49,575 nucleotides of DNA from Sphingobacterium sp. (GCA_022712315.1 JALAGS010000081.1:1-49575), one strand, 5' to 3'; counted from the first letter of the stretch, positions 17,455-26,257 are shown. Notes: a model not told the origin generated them from the letters alone. Translations and numbers: made by a program.

Positions 17455-18177
17455 ATGGCCAAGTTAATAAGCTTGATATTTGCGGTGTTTATGTTGGCGG
17501 TGGTACATGGGCAGACAGTGGATACAATTCCTAAGAAGCAGGTAGCGCCAGTCAAAATAGATAGCATAAAGCAAAAAGCGGCACAGGATACCGTAAAGAA
17601 AGAATCTCGGAAAGAACGTAAAAAACGGGAGAAGGAGGAGGCTAAAGCGAAAGAGAAGGTTGTGTTCAAAGATTCGACTCGTTTGGCTATCGAAGCAAAA
17701 AATAAGCAAGCGTGGAAACGTTCCTTGGTCCTTCCTGGATGGGGACAATATACAAATGGTGGAGTTTGGTGGATAAAGGTGCCTGCAATCTATGGCGGGT
17801 TAATAACAACTGTACTTGTTTTTGATTTTAATAATCGTTATTATAAAGAACTGTTGGGCGTATTGCAGGACAAGGCTCTTGGTAGACCAATTGATCCTTA
17901 TTATGTTGGTATTTCGGACCAATCTATTATACGTGCGAAGGATAACGCGCGGCGAAATAGGGATCTGATGGTGTTACTTACACTTGGAGTCTATGGTCTT
18001 AATGTTGCTGAAGCCTATATTGACTCTATGCTTAAATATCGTTGGAGTATTGGTGACGACAAACCCAAAAAGACCGCTTTCTTAATTGGACCAACCCTAA
18101 TGGATGCCAGTCTGGCGTCGGGAACTTATTCGTTTAAACCTACGGTAGGACTTAAATTGACAATGAAATTCAATTAA
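17455..18177 (+). CDS. DUF5683 membrane protein of the parAB-dapB-lepB cluster
   Basis: The 240-aa protein has an N-terminal hydrophobic signal (LISLIFAVFMLAVVHG). A highly charged Lys/Glu linker (about 35-75) follows, then the DUF5683 domain with SLVLPGWGQYTNGGVWWIKVPAIYGG at about 86-111 and further hydrophobic segments. Function is unknown, but its position between parB and dapB is, from memory, widely conserved in Bacteroidota. Its start overlaps the parB stop region (TAATATG), so it is co-translated with the partition genes. A role at the envelope linked to segregation or wall growth would be a guess. Confidence 0.75.
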   Translation: MAKLISLIFAVFMLAVVHGQTVDTIPKKQVAPVKIDSIKQKAAQDTVKKESRKERKKREKEEAKAKEKVVFKDSTRLAIEAKNKQAWKRSLVLPGWGQYTNGGVWWIKVPAIYGGLITTVLVFDFNNRYYKELLGVLQDKALGRPIDPYYVGISDQSIIRAKDNARRNRDLMVLLTLGVYGLNVAEAYIDSMLKYRWSIGDDKPKKTAFLIGPTLMDASLASGTYSFKPTVGLKLTMKFN

Positions 18178-18362
18178 AATTTCGTGTTTCTAGGAACGCA
18201 TTTCGACTGGAAAGGACTGTTAATCATAGTTTGTATAATTTGTCTTTCAGTGACTATTGTGCATATCTTCGCTTGTTAAGATCGATGTTTGTAGTTTTTA
18301 AACATGGGTATTTCATTGAAATTTTTTAATTTTAAAAATAAACTATACTTTTTTCTAAATAT

Positions 18363-19106
18363 ATGAACATCATTCTCTTGGGATATGGCAAAATGGGGCA
18401 AATTATCGAAAGATATGCACTGAAAAGAGGCCATCAAATTTTTTTAGTTGTCGATGAACATAATCGTCCTAACCTGACTGCTGATGATATTAAGGGAGCT
18501 GATGTCGCCATAGACTTTAGTGTGCCTTCTGCAGCACTAGATAATATGAATCTTTGTCTCGAGGCGGGGGTGCCTATTGTAGTCGGAACAACGGGTTGGT
18601 ATGACCAACTGGAGGATGTTAAAGCGAAGTGCTTAGCGGCTGATGGTTCCATTTTGTATGGATCTAACTTTTCCATCGGTGTGAATGTATTTTTCCATAT
18701 CAATAGAATGTTGGCGAAGGCATTACAGCCGTACAAACAATATGATGTTCAGGTAGAGGAAATTCACCATATCCACAAATTGGATGCACCCAGCGGTACG
18801 GCAATTACCATCGCTGAAGGGATATTGGATAATAGCGATGTAAAGACCAACTGGGTGAATACAGTTGTTGGTGAGCAAGATGAAATTATTCCAAAACCAC
18901 AGGAGCTTTTAATAGAAAGTCATCGTATCGAAGAAGTTCCGGGAACACATACGGTACTGTACAGTTCTGAGGTTGACCAAATAGAATTTAAACATACTGC
19001 ACATAGCCGTGATGGGTTTGCCTTAGGTGCTGTCGTTGCTGCTGAATGGTTGAATGGCAAAAAAGGGTTCTATCAAGTTACCGAAATTTTTGATTTTAAT
19101 AAATAG
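18363..19106 (+). CDS. dapB: 4-hydroxy-tetrahydrodipicolinate reductase (DapB)
   Basis: DapB makes tetrahydrodipicolinate with NAD(P)H in the diaminopimelate/lysine pathway, supplying peptidoglycan. The 247-aa protein has the Rossmann loop LGYGKMGQ at 6-13 and VVGTTGWYDQ for the nicotinamide region. The active-site block is EEIHHIHKLDAPSGTA (about 136-151), with the catalytic lysine followed by DAPSGTA, and FKHTAHSRDGFA comes near the C-terminus. It is on the short side for the family, as usual in this phylum. lepB follows after 16 bp. DapF of the same pathway is encoded at 36388-37167. Confidence 0.95.
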   Translation: MNIILLGYGKMGQIIERYALKRGHQIFLVVDEHNRPNLTADDIKGADVAIDFSVPSAALDNMNLCLEAGVPIVVGTTGWYDQLEDVKAKCLAADGSILYGSNFSIGVNVFFHINRMLAKALQPYKQYDVQVEEIHHIHKLDAPSGTAITIAEGILDNSDVKTNWVNTVVGEQDEIIPKPQELLIESHRIEEVPGTHTVLYSSEVDQIEFKHTAHSRDGFALGAVVAAEWLNGKKGFYQVTEIFDFNK

Positions 19107-19122
19107 TACTAATAAGTAGATT

Positions 19123-20691
19123 ATGGGCTTAATTATATTTGCGGTTTTAACAGCAATATCGGGATATGGATTGTGGCAATTGTTTGTTAAAGCTGGCAGA
19201 AATGGCTGGGAAGCGATCGTGCCTTTTTATAGCCAGTATATTCAGGCAAAGTTGACGGGAAGACCTACATGGTGGGTAATTTTATTGCTGATTCCAATTG
19301 TCAATGTCTTTGTTTTCTATAATCTTTATCTTGATTTTATCCATTGTTTTGGAAAACGCCGTTTTTGGGAAAATGCAGCTGCCGTTTTAGTTCCTTTTAT
19401 TGTTTTGCCTATGTGGGCAAAGGACAATAATGTGCGTTTTTTGAATGGTTTATATGCAAAAAATTTAAAGGCCGCTAGTCAAGAAGGTATCGAACTGACA
19501 GAGGAGAAACGTGCCGAAATTGCACTTGAATCTTATAAAGATTATAAAATTAAATATCCGTACAAGAAATCCATGGTACGGGAATGGGCGGATGCCATAG
19601 TATTTGCAACTGTAGCCGCGTCGCTTATTCGTGGCTTTTTAATCGAGGCTTATATGATTCCGACAGGATCGATGGAACGTACCTTGTTGATTGGGGATTT
19701 TCTATTTGTCAGCAAGTTGAATTATGGCCCACGGGTTCCTAATACACCGATTGCTTTTCCTTTTGCACATCATACAATGCCCATTACTGGAGGGAAAGCA
19801 TATTCTGAACTGATCGAACTACCTTATAAACGTCTGCCAGGATTTCAAAAGATTGAACGCAATGATGTTGTTGTTTTCAATTTTCCTGCTGGTGACACTG
19901 TCGCGCTGGAGAACCAAAATGCAAGTTATTATGATCTTGTTCGGGCTTATGGCTGGCAGACTGTCAATTCGCAGTTTACGATCCAGGCGCGGCCGATTGA
20001 TAAACGGGAGAATTATATTAAACGTTGCGTCGGACTGCCGGGTGATAAGATTTTTATGAAGGATGCCAAACTTTTTGTGAATGATCAACCTGGATTTGAT
20101 CCTCCTGAAAGCCAGTTGGACTATCTCGTATTAACGGATGGTACACCATTAAATATGGATAGGTTAAGAGAGTTGCGAATTGAAGCCGTGGGTGGCGATC
20201 AGCAACCTGGTGTTTATCAGTTGTTCATGACAAAAGATGAATTGGCTATTGTAAAATCTTGGTCGAACGTCAAAGAAATCAGGAGAAGTCCTGTTGGCGA
20301 AGGGGCTTACCCGTACGATCCACAATACAAGTGGGATTTTGATAATTTTGGACCGATTTTAATCCCGAAGAAAGGGTGGACAGTCGCGTTAAATGCGCAG
20401 ACTCTACCGATTTATGAAAGAGCGATCCGTGTTTACGAGAATAACAAGCTCGAAAAGCGATCGGATGGGATCTATATCAATGATATTAAAGCAGACCATT
20501 ATACATTTAAAATGGATTATTTTTGGATGATGGGTGATAATCGCCATAATTCGCTCGATTCAAGAGGCTGGGGATTTGTTCCCGAAGACCATGTGGTCGG
20601 AAAGGCTTTATTTACTTGGATGAGCTGGGATGAGATTGGTACAGGGCTTTCGAAAATTCGCTGGAACCGTATCTTTAAAGGAATTCATTAG
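19123..20691 (+). CDS. lepB: Signal peptidase I (LepB) with N-terminal DUF5684-like region
   Basis: LepB removes signal peptides of exported proteins at the inner membrane. The 522-aa protein starts with a hydrophobic, DUF5684-like module (about 1-110; GRNGWEAIVPFYSQY, then membrane segments). It then has a membrane anchor and the peptidase S26 domain. The catalytic serine is S183 in IPTGSMERTL and the catalytic lysine is K300 in NYIKRCVGLPGDKI. The box MMGDNRHNSLDSRGWG lies near the end. It is much longer than E. coli LepB because of the N-terminal module and inserts between the catalytic boxes. It is the last gene of the parAB-dapB run. Confidence 0.94.
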   Translation: MGLIIFAVLTAISGYGLWQLFVKAGRNGWEAIVPFYSQYIQAKLTGRPTWWVILLLIPIVNVFVFYNLYLDFIHCFGKRRFWENAAAVLVPFIVLPMWAKDNNVRFLNGLYAKNLKAASQEGIELTEEKRAEIALESYKDYKIKYPYKKSMVREWADAIVFATVAASLIRGFLIEAYMIPTGSMERTLLIGDFLFVSKLNYGPRVPNTPIAFPFAHHTMPITGGKAYSELIELPYKRLPGFQKIERNDVVVFNFPAGDTVALENQNASYYDLVRAYGWQTVNSQFTIQARPIDKRENYIKRCVGLPGDKIFMKDAKLFVNDQPGFDPPESQLDYLVLTDGTPLNMDRLRELRIEAVGGDQQPGVYQLFMTKDELAIVKSWSNVKEIRRSPVGEGAYPYDPQYKWDFDNFGPILIPKKGWTVALNAQTLPIYERAIRVYENNKLEKRSDGIYINDIKADHYTFKMDYFWMMGDNRHNSLDSRGWGFVPEDHVVGKALFTWMSWDEIGTGLSKIRWNRIFKGIH

Positions 20692-20711
20692 TCCTTGTCA
20701 ATCAGCAATAG

Positions 20712-20767
20712 CGCCTCCTTATCCGGAGGCAATAAAAAGGGCTTTCACTGAGAAAGCCCTTTTTTTC
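20712..20767. terminator. Double hairpin terminator after lepB
   Basis: A GC-rich hairpin gcctcc/ggaggc (20713-20730) is followed by aaaaagggcttt pairing with aaagccctttttt (about 20734-20767) and a T-run. It sits between convergent lepB and pdxJ and could act in both directions. Confidence 0.8.
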
Positions 20768-20797
20768 TGAAAGTGTGTTTGTTTCTATTTGCATGAG

Positions 20798-20855
20798 AAA
20801 ACCTTCGTGATTTCGCTTTTATAGCTGCTAGTAGCTGCGAAAGTACGAAGGTTTT
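20798..20855. other. Long imperfect hairpin downstream of pdxJ
   Basis: aaaaccttcgt (20798-20808) pairs perfectly with acgaaggtttt (20845-20855). Inside it tttcgc (20811-20816) pairs with gcgaaa (20837-20842), and agct/agct forms the tip. Read from the minus strand it ends in TTTT and may terminate pdxJ, but it is far more elaborate than the other terminators here. Confidence 0.55.
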
Positions 20856-20928
20856 AATTGATATTTTTTGCCGTTCTCTAAATAACAGGCTGTTGACTGA
20901 TTAGGACCAGTCTTGACCCAACGTTGTA

Positions 20929-21645
20929 TTACTTCAAACAAGCTAGGTAACGTTTGATCGTTTCCTCTAATCCTAGGTATAGTGCATCTGAAATGAGGGC
21001 ATGGCCTATGCTTACTTCCAGAAGCTCAGGGATATGCTGGTTGAAATATTGCAAATTATTGAGATCAAGGTCATGGCCTGCATTTAAACCTAATCCGACT
21101 TCGCGTGCTTTTAACGCAGCTTTGAAATAGGGTTTTATCGCAAGTTCCTTGTCGAAGCCATACTCCGAGGCAAATCCTTCCGTATAGAGCTCAATGCGAT
21201 CTGTTCCTGTTTCAGCAGCGGCTTCTACCATTTCTTCAACTGGATCGACAAAAATTGAAACGCGTATACCTGCATCTTTAAACAATTTGCACATATCTTG
21301 TAGATAGGCTTTATTTTTTATGGTATCCCAGCCATGGTTAGAGGTTAACTGTCCTTCGGCGTCGGGTACCAATGTCACCTGTGCGGGTTTATTGGCCAGT
21401 ACAAGATCAACGAATTTTTGCTCTTGGCAGTTTCCTTCGATATTGAGCTCGGTCTGAATGTTCGCTTTGAGGTCAAAGACATCCTGATAACGGATATGTC
21501 GTTCGTCTGGTCTAGGGTGTACAGTGATACCTTGAGCGCCAAAACGTTCGCATGCTAGTGCTGCCGATAGAAGATTTGGATTGTTACCGCCTCTTGAATT
21601 TCGCAGCGTAGCGATTTTATTGATATTTACTGAAAGTCTAGTCAT
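20929..21645 (-). CDS. pdxJ: Pyridoxine 5'-phosphate synthase (PdxJ)
   Basis: PdxJ condenses 1-deoxyxylulose 5-phosphate with 3-amino-2-oxopropyl phosphate to pyridoxine 5'-phosphate, the last ring-forming step of DXP-dependent vitamin B6 synthesis. I take the start at 21645 ([19 protein letters not shown]) because the TIM barrel begins there; ten extra upstream residues are possible. The 238-aa protein shows [23 protein letters not shown] with the catalytic histidine, [33 protein letters not shown] and [12 protein letters not shown]. It diverges from cdaA, with only 60 bp between the starts. Confidence 0.95.
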   Translation of the reverse strand: MTRLSVNINKIATLRNSRGGNNPNLLSAALACERFGAQGITVHPRPDERHIRYQDVFDLKANIQTELNIEGNCQEQKFVDLVLANKPAQVTLVPDAEGQLTSNHGWDTIKNKAYLQDMCKLFKDAGIRVSIFVDPVEEMVEAAAETGTDRIELYTEGFASEYGFDKELAIKPYFKAALKAREVGLGLNAGHDLDLNNLQYFNQHIPELLEVSIGHALISDALYLGLEETIKRYLACLK

Positions 21646-21705
21646 TTTCCTGTATGTTATGCTGTAAAAATACAAATAATATCTATTTTTTTTTAACTTG
21701 CATAT

Positions 21706-22500
21706 ATGGATGGAATCGACTATAGCCTCTTTAGCGGCTTTCGCTTATTGGACGTTATTGATATCATATTGGTAGCGATCATTATCTACTATATCTATAG
21801 TTTGATCAGAGGGACTATTGCTGTAAATATTCTGATTGGTGTTGCGCTGTTTTATGGCGTCTATATTGTTGTCAAGCAGATGCACATGCGTTTGCTGACC
21901 GAGATATTTGGAGGTTTTATATCCGTAGGGTCTATTGCATTGATTGTCGTCTTCCAACAGGAAATCAGGCGGTTTTTGCTGCATGTTGGGAAGAATATCT
22001 CCATGAAGCGGAAAAAAGTTTTTTGGTCGTTTATCGGAAATAAGAAAGCTATACAAAAGGATTTAACAGAAGACTTGAAACCGGTTATCGAAGCGTGTAG
22101 AAGCATGTCGCGTACACGTACAGGGGCTTTATTGGTCTTTTCAAAATATTTTGATGAGGAATATTATCAGAGTAGTGGCGAGTATATCGATGCACATATC
22201 TCCAAGCGTTTGATTGAAAGTATATTTCATAAAAATAGCCCTTTACATGATGGTGCAGTCGTTATTGTTGATTTTAAGATTATGACGGCTTCCTGTGTAT
22301 TGCCATTATCCGATAGCGAGGATTTACCGTTGCAGTTCGGTCTACGACATCGTGCCGCAATTGGAGTAACGGAAATATCGGATGCGATCGCTGTTATTGT
22401 TTCCGAAGAAACTGGCGAAATATCTTTTGCGAAAGACGGAAACGTTAATATGAACGTTTCACCGGAAGAACTTGAGCAATTGCTAAAAGATGAGCTATAA
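21706..22500 (+). CDS. cdaA: Membrane diadenylate cyclase CdaA (c-di-AMP synthase)
   Basis: CdaA makes cyclic di-AMP, which controls potassium and osmolyte balance and, in many bacteria, cell-wall homeostasis. The 264-aa protein has three predicted membrane segments in its first 85 residues. The DAC (DisA_N) domain follows, with the DGA motif at 182-184 and the RHR motif at 214-216, the signatures of active cyclases. In Firmicutes the gene lies with cdaR and glmM; here no CdaR-like partner is adjacent and pdxJ diverges from it. A dispersed repeat and a terminator follow its stop codon. Confidence 0.94.
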   Translation: MDGIDYSLFSGFRLLDVIDIILVAIIIYYIYSLIRGTIAVNILIGVALFYGVYIVVKQMHMRLLTEIFGGFISVGSIALIVVFQQEIRRFLLHVGKNISMKRKKVFWSFIGNKKAIQKDLTEDLKPVIEACRSMSRTRTGALLVFSKYFDEEYYQSSGEYIDAHISKRLIESIFHKNSPLHDGAVVIVDFKIMTASCVLPLSDSEDLPLQFGLRHRAAIGVTEISDAIAVIVSEETGEISFAKDGNVNMNVSPEELEQLLKDEL

Positions 22501-22587
22501 AAAGAGGGCGTCTAAAAAGTAAAAACAAACTCTCTGAGAATTGGATATTTGAAAAGTTGCGGTATAGGAATATCAAGAAAAACGGGG
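22501..22587. repeat. Dispersed intergenic repeat, copy A
   Basis: This stretch after cdaA reappears in inverted orientation at 29163-29255. Shared blocks (minus-strand reading) are cttgatatt, ctatac, aacttttcaaatatccaatt followed by ctcagag, and tgtttttactttttaga followed by an imperfect ccctc. Identity is high outside a gap of about 10 nt. Both copies directly adjoin a terminator T-run. No protein frame is shared between the copies. Confidence 0.8.
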
Positions 22588-22618
22588 CTGTCCAAAAAGG
22601 TTGGATAGCCCCGTTTTT
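22578..22618. terminator. Bidirectional terminator between cdaA and the DUF2911 gene
   Basis: aaaaacggggctgtcc (22578-22593) pairs with ggatagccccgttttt (22603-22618) with one G-U pair and a 9-nt loop. It has A/T runs on both sides and serves convergent genes. Confidence 0.88.
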
Positions 22619-22631
22619 ATGTCTAAATAAC

Positions 22632-23477
22632 CTATTTTTTTGCGGCGTTAATCACTTGTGTATTTAATTTGATGTATTCACCATTTTTATCTGCTGTGGC
22701 AACTTCAAGACCTTTCGTTGCTGTTTCTATTGCGCCTTTTTTATCGCCAGCTTTTAATTGCGCTTTTGCTTTCCAGTAAAGGACGTGAGCAGCTTTGGGT
22801 TGTGCTTTGGCAGCTTCGTCAAACCAGTTTAGGGCTTTGTTCAGATCTAAGTTATTATTAAAGTAATATTGAGCTGCAGCAAAATAAGGTTTTTTCTCTC
22901 CTTTCATCGCTTCGTCAATGGAAGCTAATATTTTAGCCTGCTGATTGACTTTGAGGTCAACCTTTACTGACGTTTTTTCCCAGGCAAGATTCAAGACAGC
23001 ACCTGTAGGAGTAACGTTGTCAAATGAGACTGTAAAAGTTTCCACTGGGCTTGTTAAGGCTTGAGGTTTAACATTGAAGCGTAAGGCATCTTCGGCCTCC
23101 TTATAGGTATATGCGCCCCATTGTTTTGTGTTTTTACTGATGATGATGGTCCATTCCGATTTGTTGGGGATCGTGAAAAGAGCATAGGTTCCAGCAGATA
23201 GCTTATGTCCATTCAACGTAACATCACCTTCAAAGGTTAATGTGGTATTTGTATTTGCGCCTGTGCGCCATACTTCGTTATAAGGAACAAGATCGCCAAA
23301 AATCTTACGACCATTCATGCTCGGTCTGCTGTAATTAAGGGTTACGTTTTCAATACCTAATCCCTGCGTAACAGTTTGGGCACTGCTTGCTGCAGGAAGC
23401 TTAAGCTGAGCAAAAGATTCGTTGGCCGTAAACATCATTGTTGCGGCAATGGCAATTGCAAAAAGATTCTTTTTCAT
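22632..23477 (-). CDS. Exported DUF2911 protein with tetratricopeptide-like C-terminus
   Basis: I prefer the start at 23477 (MKKNLFAIAIAATMMFTANESFA, then QL), a classic signal peptide; an ATG three codons upstream (23486) is also available. The 281-aa protein has a beta-rich DUF2911 domain (about 25-170; SRPSMNGRKIFG, VPYNEVWRTGANTNT, KLSAGTYALFTIPNKSEWTIIIS). A helical tail with repeats such as ALNWFDEAAKAQPKAAHVLYWKAKAQLKAG looks TPR-like. Function of DUF2911 is unknown; the protein should be periplasmic. It is monocistronic, convergent with cdaA. Confidence 0.8.
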   Translation of the reverse strand: MKKNLFAIAIAATMMFTANESFAQLKLPAASSAQTVTQGLGIENVTLNYSRPSMNGRKIFGDLVPYNEVWRTGANTNTTLTFEGDVTLNGHKLSAGTYALFTIPNKSEWTIIISKNTKQWGAYTYKEAEDALRFNVKPQALTSPVETFTVSFDNVTPTGAVLNLAWEKTSVKVDLKVNQQAKILASIDEAMKGEKKPYFAAAQYYFNNNLDLNKALNWFDEAAKAQPKAAHVLYWKAKAQLKAGDKKGAIETATKGLEVATADKNGEYIKLNTQVINAAKK

Positions 23478-23657
23478 CTGTATCATTGTTTGTTTTATAT
23501 TCAGTTTGACCAGCTTAATATGCCAATGATAGGCCCTTGACCCGGGGCTATGTTGTGCAAGAAAAATATAAAGCCTGATTAAAATAGTGCTATATCTACT
23601 AGCTGATGTGCAATATGTTTGTGCTATTGCATCTATCTTCTAAAAATAGGAAGAATT

Positions 23658-23703
23658 TTAAGAAAAAAGGGCATCTATTTTTTTAGATGCCCTTTTTTCT
23701 TAA
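23658..23703 (-). terminator. Terminator of the sugar transporter gene
   Basis: A perfect 20-bp stem, 23658-23677 with 23684-23703, includes agggcatcta/tagatgccct and encloses a six-base T loop. It follows the transporter stop codon on the minus strand. Confidence 0.88.
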
Positions 23704-23722
23704 GCTGTAAAAGTTATTTCTA

Positions 23723-25015
23723 TTAGTTCGTTTTACCAACTTTATGTCCTGCTATAGAAAAATACATAATGTATAGGTACCCTGGAACCATTGCATAAAG
23801 AAACGCATGTTGAAAATCAATATGTAAATGATCTTTTAACAATCCATAAATTAAAGGCCAAACAGCTCCACCGGCAATCCCCATAATCATGATTGCTGAT
23901 CCTGTTTTTGTGAATTTGCCTAGGCCTTTGATTCCTAGCGGGAATATCGCTGGCCACATGAGGGAATTGGCAATTCCTAATAGGGCAACAAATATAAAAG
24001 ATGTTGTACCGGTCGTGAAAACAGAAATAACGGTGAATGTGATACCAATGATTGTGCAAATGCGCAGAGCCATTTGTTGTGATACAAATCTGGGGATAGA
24101 GATGATACCGATAATATAACCGATCAACATACATGATAGTGTAAATGCTGTTGCATAGGTTGTGAAAAATGGATCAACTTTCAGTTCGCGTGCATAAACA
24201 CCAATGATATCTCCTGCCATAACTTCAACGGCTACGCAGAAGAAAATTGCTAAGGCACCTAAGAATAAATGTGGATATTGAAAGATGGACGTTTTCTTTA
24301 CTGCAACAATTCCGTTTTCTTCACTCGTTTCTTCTTCAGCGTCAACATCAACTTCAGGCAAGTGTGTGAACTTTAAGAAAATTGCGAAAGCAACAAAAAT
24401 AATCGCAAGTGAGATATACGGTGTGTGTACGCGTTGAAGAAGGTCGTCCAAAATCGCATTCTTTTGTACAAGATCAGTTGTTGCTTCTAATTTTGCAGTT
24501 ACCTTTTGGGCGTCTTTTAAAAAGAGTGTTCCGAATAGGATAGGCACAATAATACCAGCAGATTTATTGAAAAATCCAGCGATAGAAATACGTTGTGCAG
24601 CGCTATCAATAGGGCCGATAATACTTAAATAGGGGTTAACGGCTGTCTGTAATAATGCCATACCTGAACCTTGGATAAAGATTCCTGTTAAAAATAGACC
24701 GTAACTTCTATTATCTGCTGCAGGAATAAAGATTAAAGATCCTAAACCTAATATAATAAGACTGACAACCAGACCATTTTGAAAGCCTATTTTTTTAATG
24801 ATGACCGAGCTTGGTAGTGCCAAGAAGAAATAGGCAATATAAGAAGCAAAGGTTACGAAGAAAGCCTGTAAATCAGTTTCGAGGTTACAAGCAATTTTTA
24901 AGAACGGAATTAAGGTTCCGTTTGCCCAGGTAATAAAACCGAGGATAAAAAATAAACCACAGCAGATGGCCATAGGGCGAAAGGCTGTTTTACCAACGTT
25001 AGGATTAGTGGTCAT
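23723..25015 (-). CDS. FucP/GluP-type major facilitator sugar transporter
   Basis: The 430-aa protein has 12 predicted membrane segments. It carries the FucP/GluP subfamily pattern: FILGFITWANGTLIPFLK at about 22-39, FFVTFASYIAYFFLALPSS near 50-68, GMALLQTAVNPYLSIIGP near 118-135 and the INGFFNKSAG-like block SIAGFFNKSAGI. The family imports fucose, glucose, galactose or related sugars by proton symport in the inner membrane. A cytoplasmic loop rich in Glu separates the halves. The gene stands alone with a strong terminator behind and a long dyad in its leader, suggesting dedicated regulation. Exact sugar cannot be told. Confidence 0.88.
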   Translation of the reverse strand: MTTNPNVGKTAFRPMAICCGLFFILGFITWANGTLIPFLKIACNLETDLQAFFVTFASYIAYFFLALPSSVIIKKIGFQNGLVVSLIILGLGSLIFIPAADNRSYGLFLTGIFIQGSGMALLQTAVNPYLSIIGPIDSAAQRISIAGFFNKSAGIIVPILFGTLFLKDAQKVTAKLEATTDLVQKNAILDDLLQRVHTPYISLAIIFVAFAIFLKFTHLPEVDVDAEEETSEENGIVAVKKTSIFQYPHLFLGALAIFFCVAVEVMAGDIIGVYARELKVDPFFTTYATAFTLSCMLIGYIIGIISIPRFVSQQMALRICTIIGITFTVISVFTTGTTSFIFVALLGIANSLMWPAIFPLGIKGLGKFTKTGSAIMIMGIAGGAVWPLIYGLLKDHLHIDFQHAFLYAMVPGYLYIMYFSIAGHKVGKTN

Positions 25016-25060
25016 GTTTTGTTTTATTATATTTAGTTAAGTTATCGTTCGAGGATTGAT

Positions 25061-25114
25061 AAATCAGTAAGTATAAGGAGAGAACAAACGATTGCGCTTT
25101 ATATTTACTGATTT
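25061..25114. promoter_or_regulatory. 16-bp dyad upstream of the sugar transporter
   Basis: aaatcagtaagtataa (25061-25076) is repeated inverted as ttatatttactgattt (25099-25114). There is one base difference, which would be a G-U pair in RNA, and a 22-nt spacer. It lies about 46-99 nt upstream of the transporter start on the minus strand. It could be a dimeric operator or an RNA leader structure. Confidence 0.6.
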
Positions 25115-25207
25115 TTAGAGTATCCATCCTACAAGACTACTTAAATTTCTTGAATATTGGAAATAAATAAAGGCATATTTTTGGAGGATTTCGATAATTA
25201 ATTGGCA

Positions 25208-25246
25208 AAAAAAAGAAGGATAAATTGTGAAATTTATCCTTCTTTA
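25208..25246 (-). terminator. Terminator of the kinase-DinB-thioesterase operon
   Basis: A perfect 14-bp stem, aagaaggataaatt/aatttatccttctt with loop gtga (25213-25244), is flanked on the plus strand by an A-run that is a T-run on the minus strand. The remaining bases of the 25016-25317 interval hold the dyad at 25061-25114 and nothing else recognised. Confidence 0.87.
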
Positions 25247-25317
25247 CTTATAAACGTTGTTGAATTTTAATTCGATTGAGTTGATAAATCGAGTTAGCAA
25301 GAATCATACAGTTCGTA

Positions 25318-25743
25318 TTATTTTGGAACGATAGCTACTGTAAGTCTTGAGATACAATTTAATTTATTGAAACGATCATACATTTTTATTTCCCAAATGT
25401 GTGTGGATCGACCGATATGTATCGGACTGCATTTTGCAGTGATGATTCCACTACTGACCGGGCGTATATGATTGGCATTCACTTCAAGGCCAACACCCCT
25501 GTATTTGTCTGGATCAACAACTAGATTGGATGCGATACTTCCTAGAGACTCTGCCAATACGACGGAGGCCCCACCATGTAAGATACCGTGAGGTTGTTTG
25601 ACATTATCTGTTACAGGCATAGTCGCTGTAATGGAGTTGTCATCTATTTCTGTCGCTTGAATCTCCAGGAGCCCTGATAGGTATTTATTGAAAAATATGT
25701 TTATTTCCTCAATGCTGTAATGCTGAAACCAAATTTTTGACAT
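25318..25743 (-). CDS. Hotdog-fold acyl-CoA thioesterase (PaaI/MenI-like)
   Basis: The 141-aa protein has the single hotdog domain of the PaaI/YbdB/MenI group. The active-site block is PHGILHGGASVVLAES, with H56-G57-G58 and E65 as the family nucleophile/base position. Such enzymes hydrolyse aryl- or acyl-CoA thioesters; 1,4-dihydroxy-2-naphthoyl-CoA (menaquinone synthesis) is one possibility but no men genes are near. Its start codon lies 35 bp inside the upstream DinB-like gene, so the two are probably translationally coupled. It is the last gene of a three-gene minus-strand operon. Confidence 0.85.
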   Translation of the reverse strand: MSKIWFQHYSIEEINIFFNKYLSGLLEIQATEIDDNSITATMPVTDNVKQPHGILHGGASVVLAESLGSIASNLVVDPDKYRGVGLEVNANHIRPVSSGIITAKCSPIHIGRSTHIWEIKMYDRFNKLNCISRLTVAIVPK

Positions 25744-26257
25744 CGTCTGAGTTTAAATAACGTTCCTGGATAATAATACGGTGATGATTAAGATGGCCCG
25801 CAATGACATATAATAATGCTTTTACACTTATCAGTCGTTCAGATGCCATACCCTTACGTTCCAATTCAGCGTCATTAAAACTATTGAAAAGCATCATATT
25901 GGCTTTGCGAAGAAAGGTGAATTCTTTGCTTAGACTTTCGAGGGTTCGGTCGTTGTAACGGGAATACTGAATGAGGTAGTCTTGGTCATATCCAGCGAGT
26001 TCTTTAAGGTCGTTACGTGAAAAACGCAATGCACGGTAAGCCATAATACGTTCATTATCGATGACGTGGCCAACGACTTCTTTGATGGTCCACTTATCCT
26101 CGGCGTATTTAAAATTACCTCTTTCCTCAGGAATCGTGTCCAGAAATGCTGGAAAGGAGAGCGTTTGTTCTTCTAGTGCATCAAACACGTTATCGACGAC
26201 AGTCTCAATATAAGGTGCGTAGACTGCTGGATATTCGTCAGATTTCAGTGGCTTCAT
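25709..26257 (-). CDS. DinB-family (YfiT/BstA-like) putative metal-dependent protein
   Basis: The 182-aa protein is a four-helix DinB-type fold. Candidate metal ligands are H64 in KWTIKEVVGHVIDNER and H155/H159 in IAGHLNHHRII, the classic spacing. DinB-superfamily proteins include bacillithiol or mycothiol transferases, but many have no known activity and the substrate here is open. The gene overlaps the histidine kinase gene by 20 bp at its start and the thioesterase gene by 35 bp at its end, an unusually tight arrangement. Confidence 0.85.
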   Translation of the reverse strand: MKPLKSDEYPAVYAPYIETVVDNVFDALEEQTLSFPAFLDTIPEERGNFKYAEDKWTIKEVVGHVIDNERIMAYRALRFSRNDLKELAGYDQDYLIQYSRYNDRTLESLSKEFTFLRKANMMLFNSFNDAELERKGMASERLISVKALLYVIAGHLNHHRIIIQERYLNSDDVKNLVSALQH

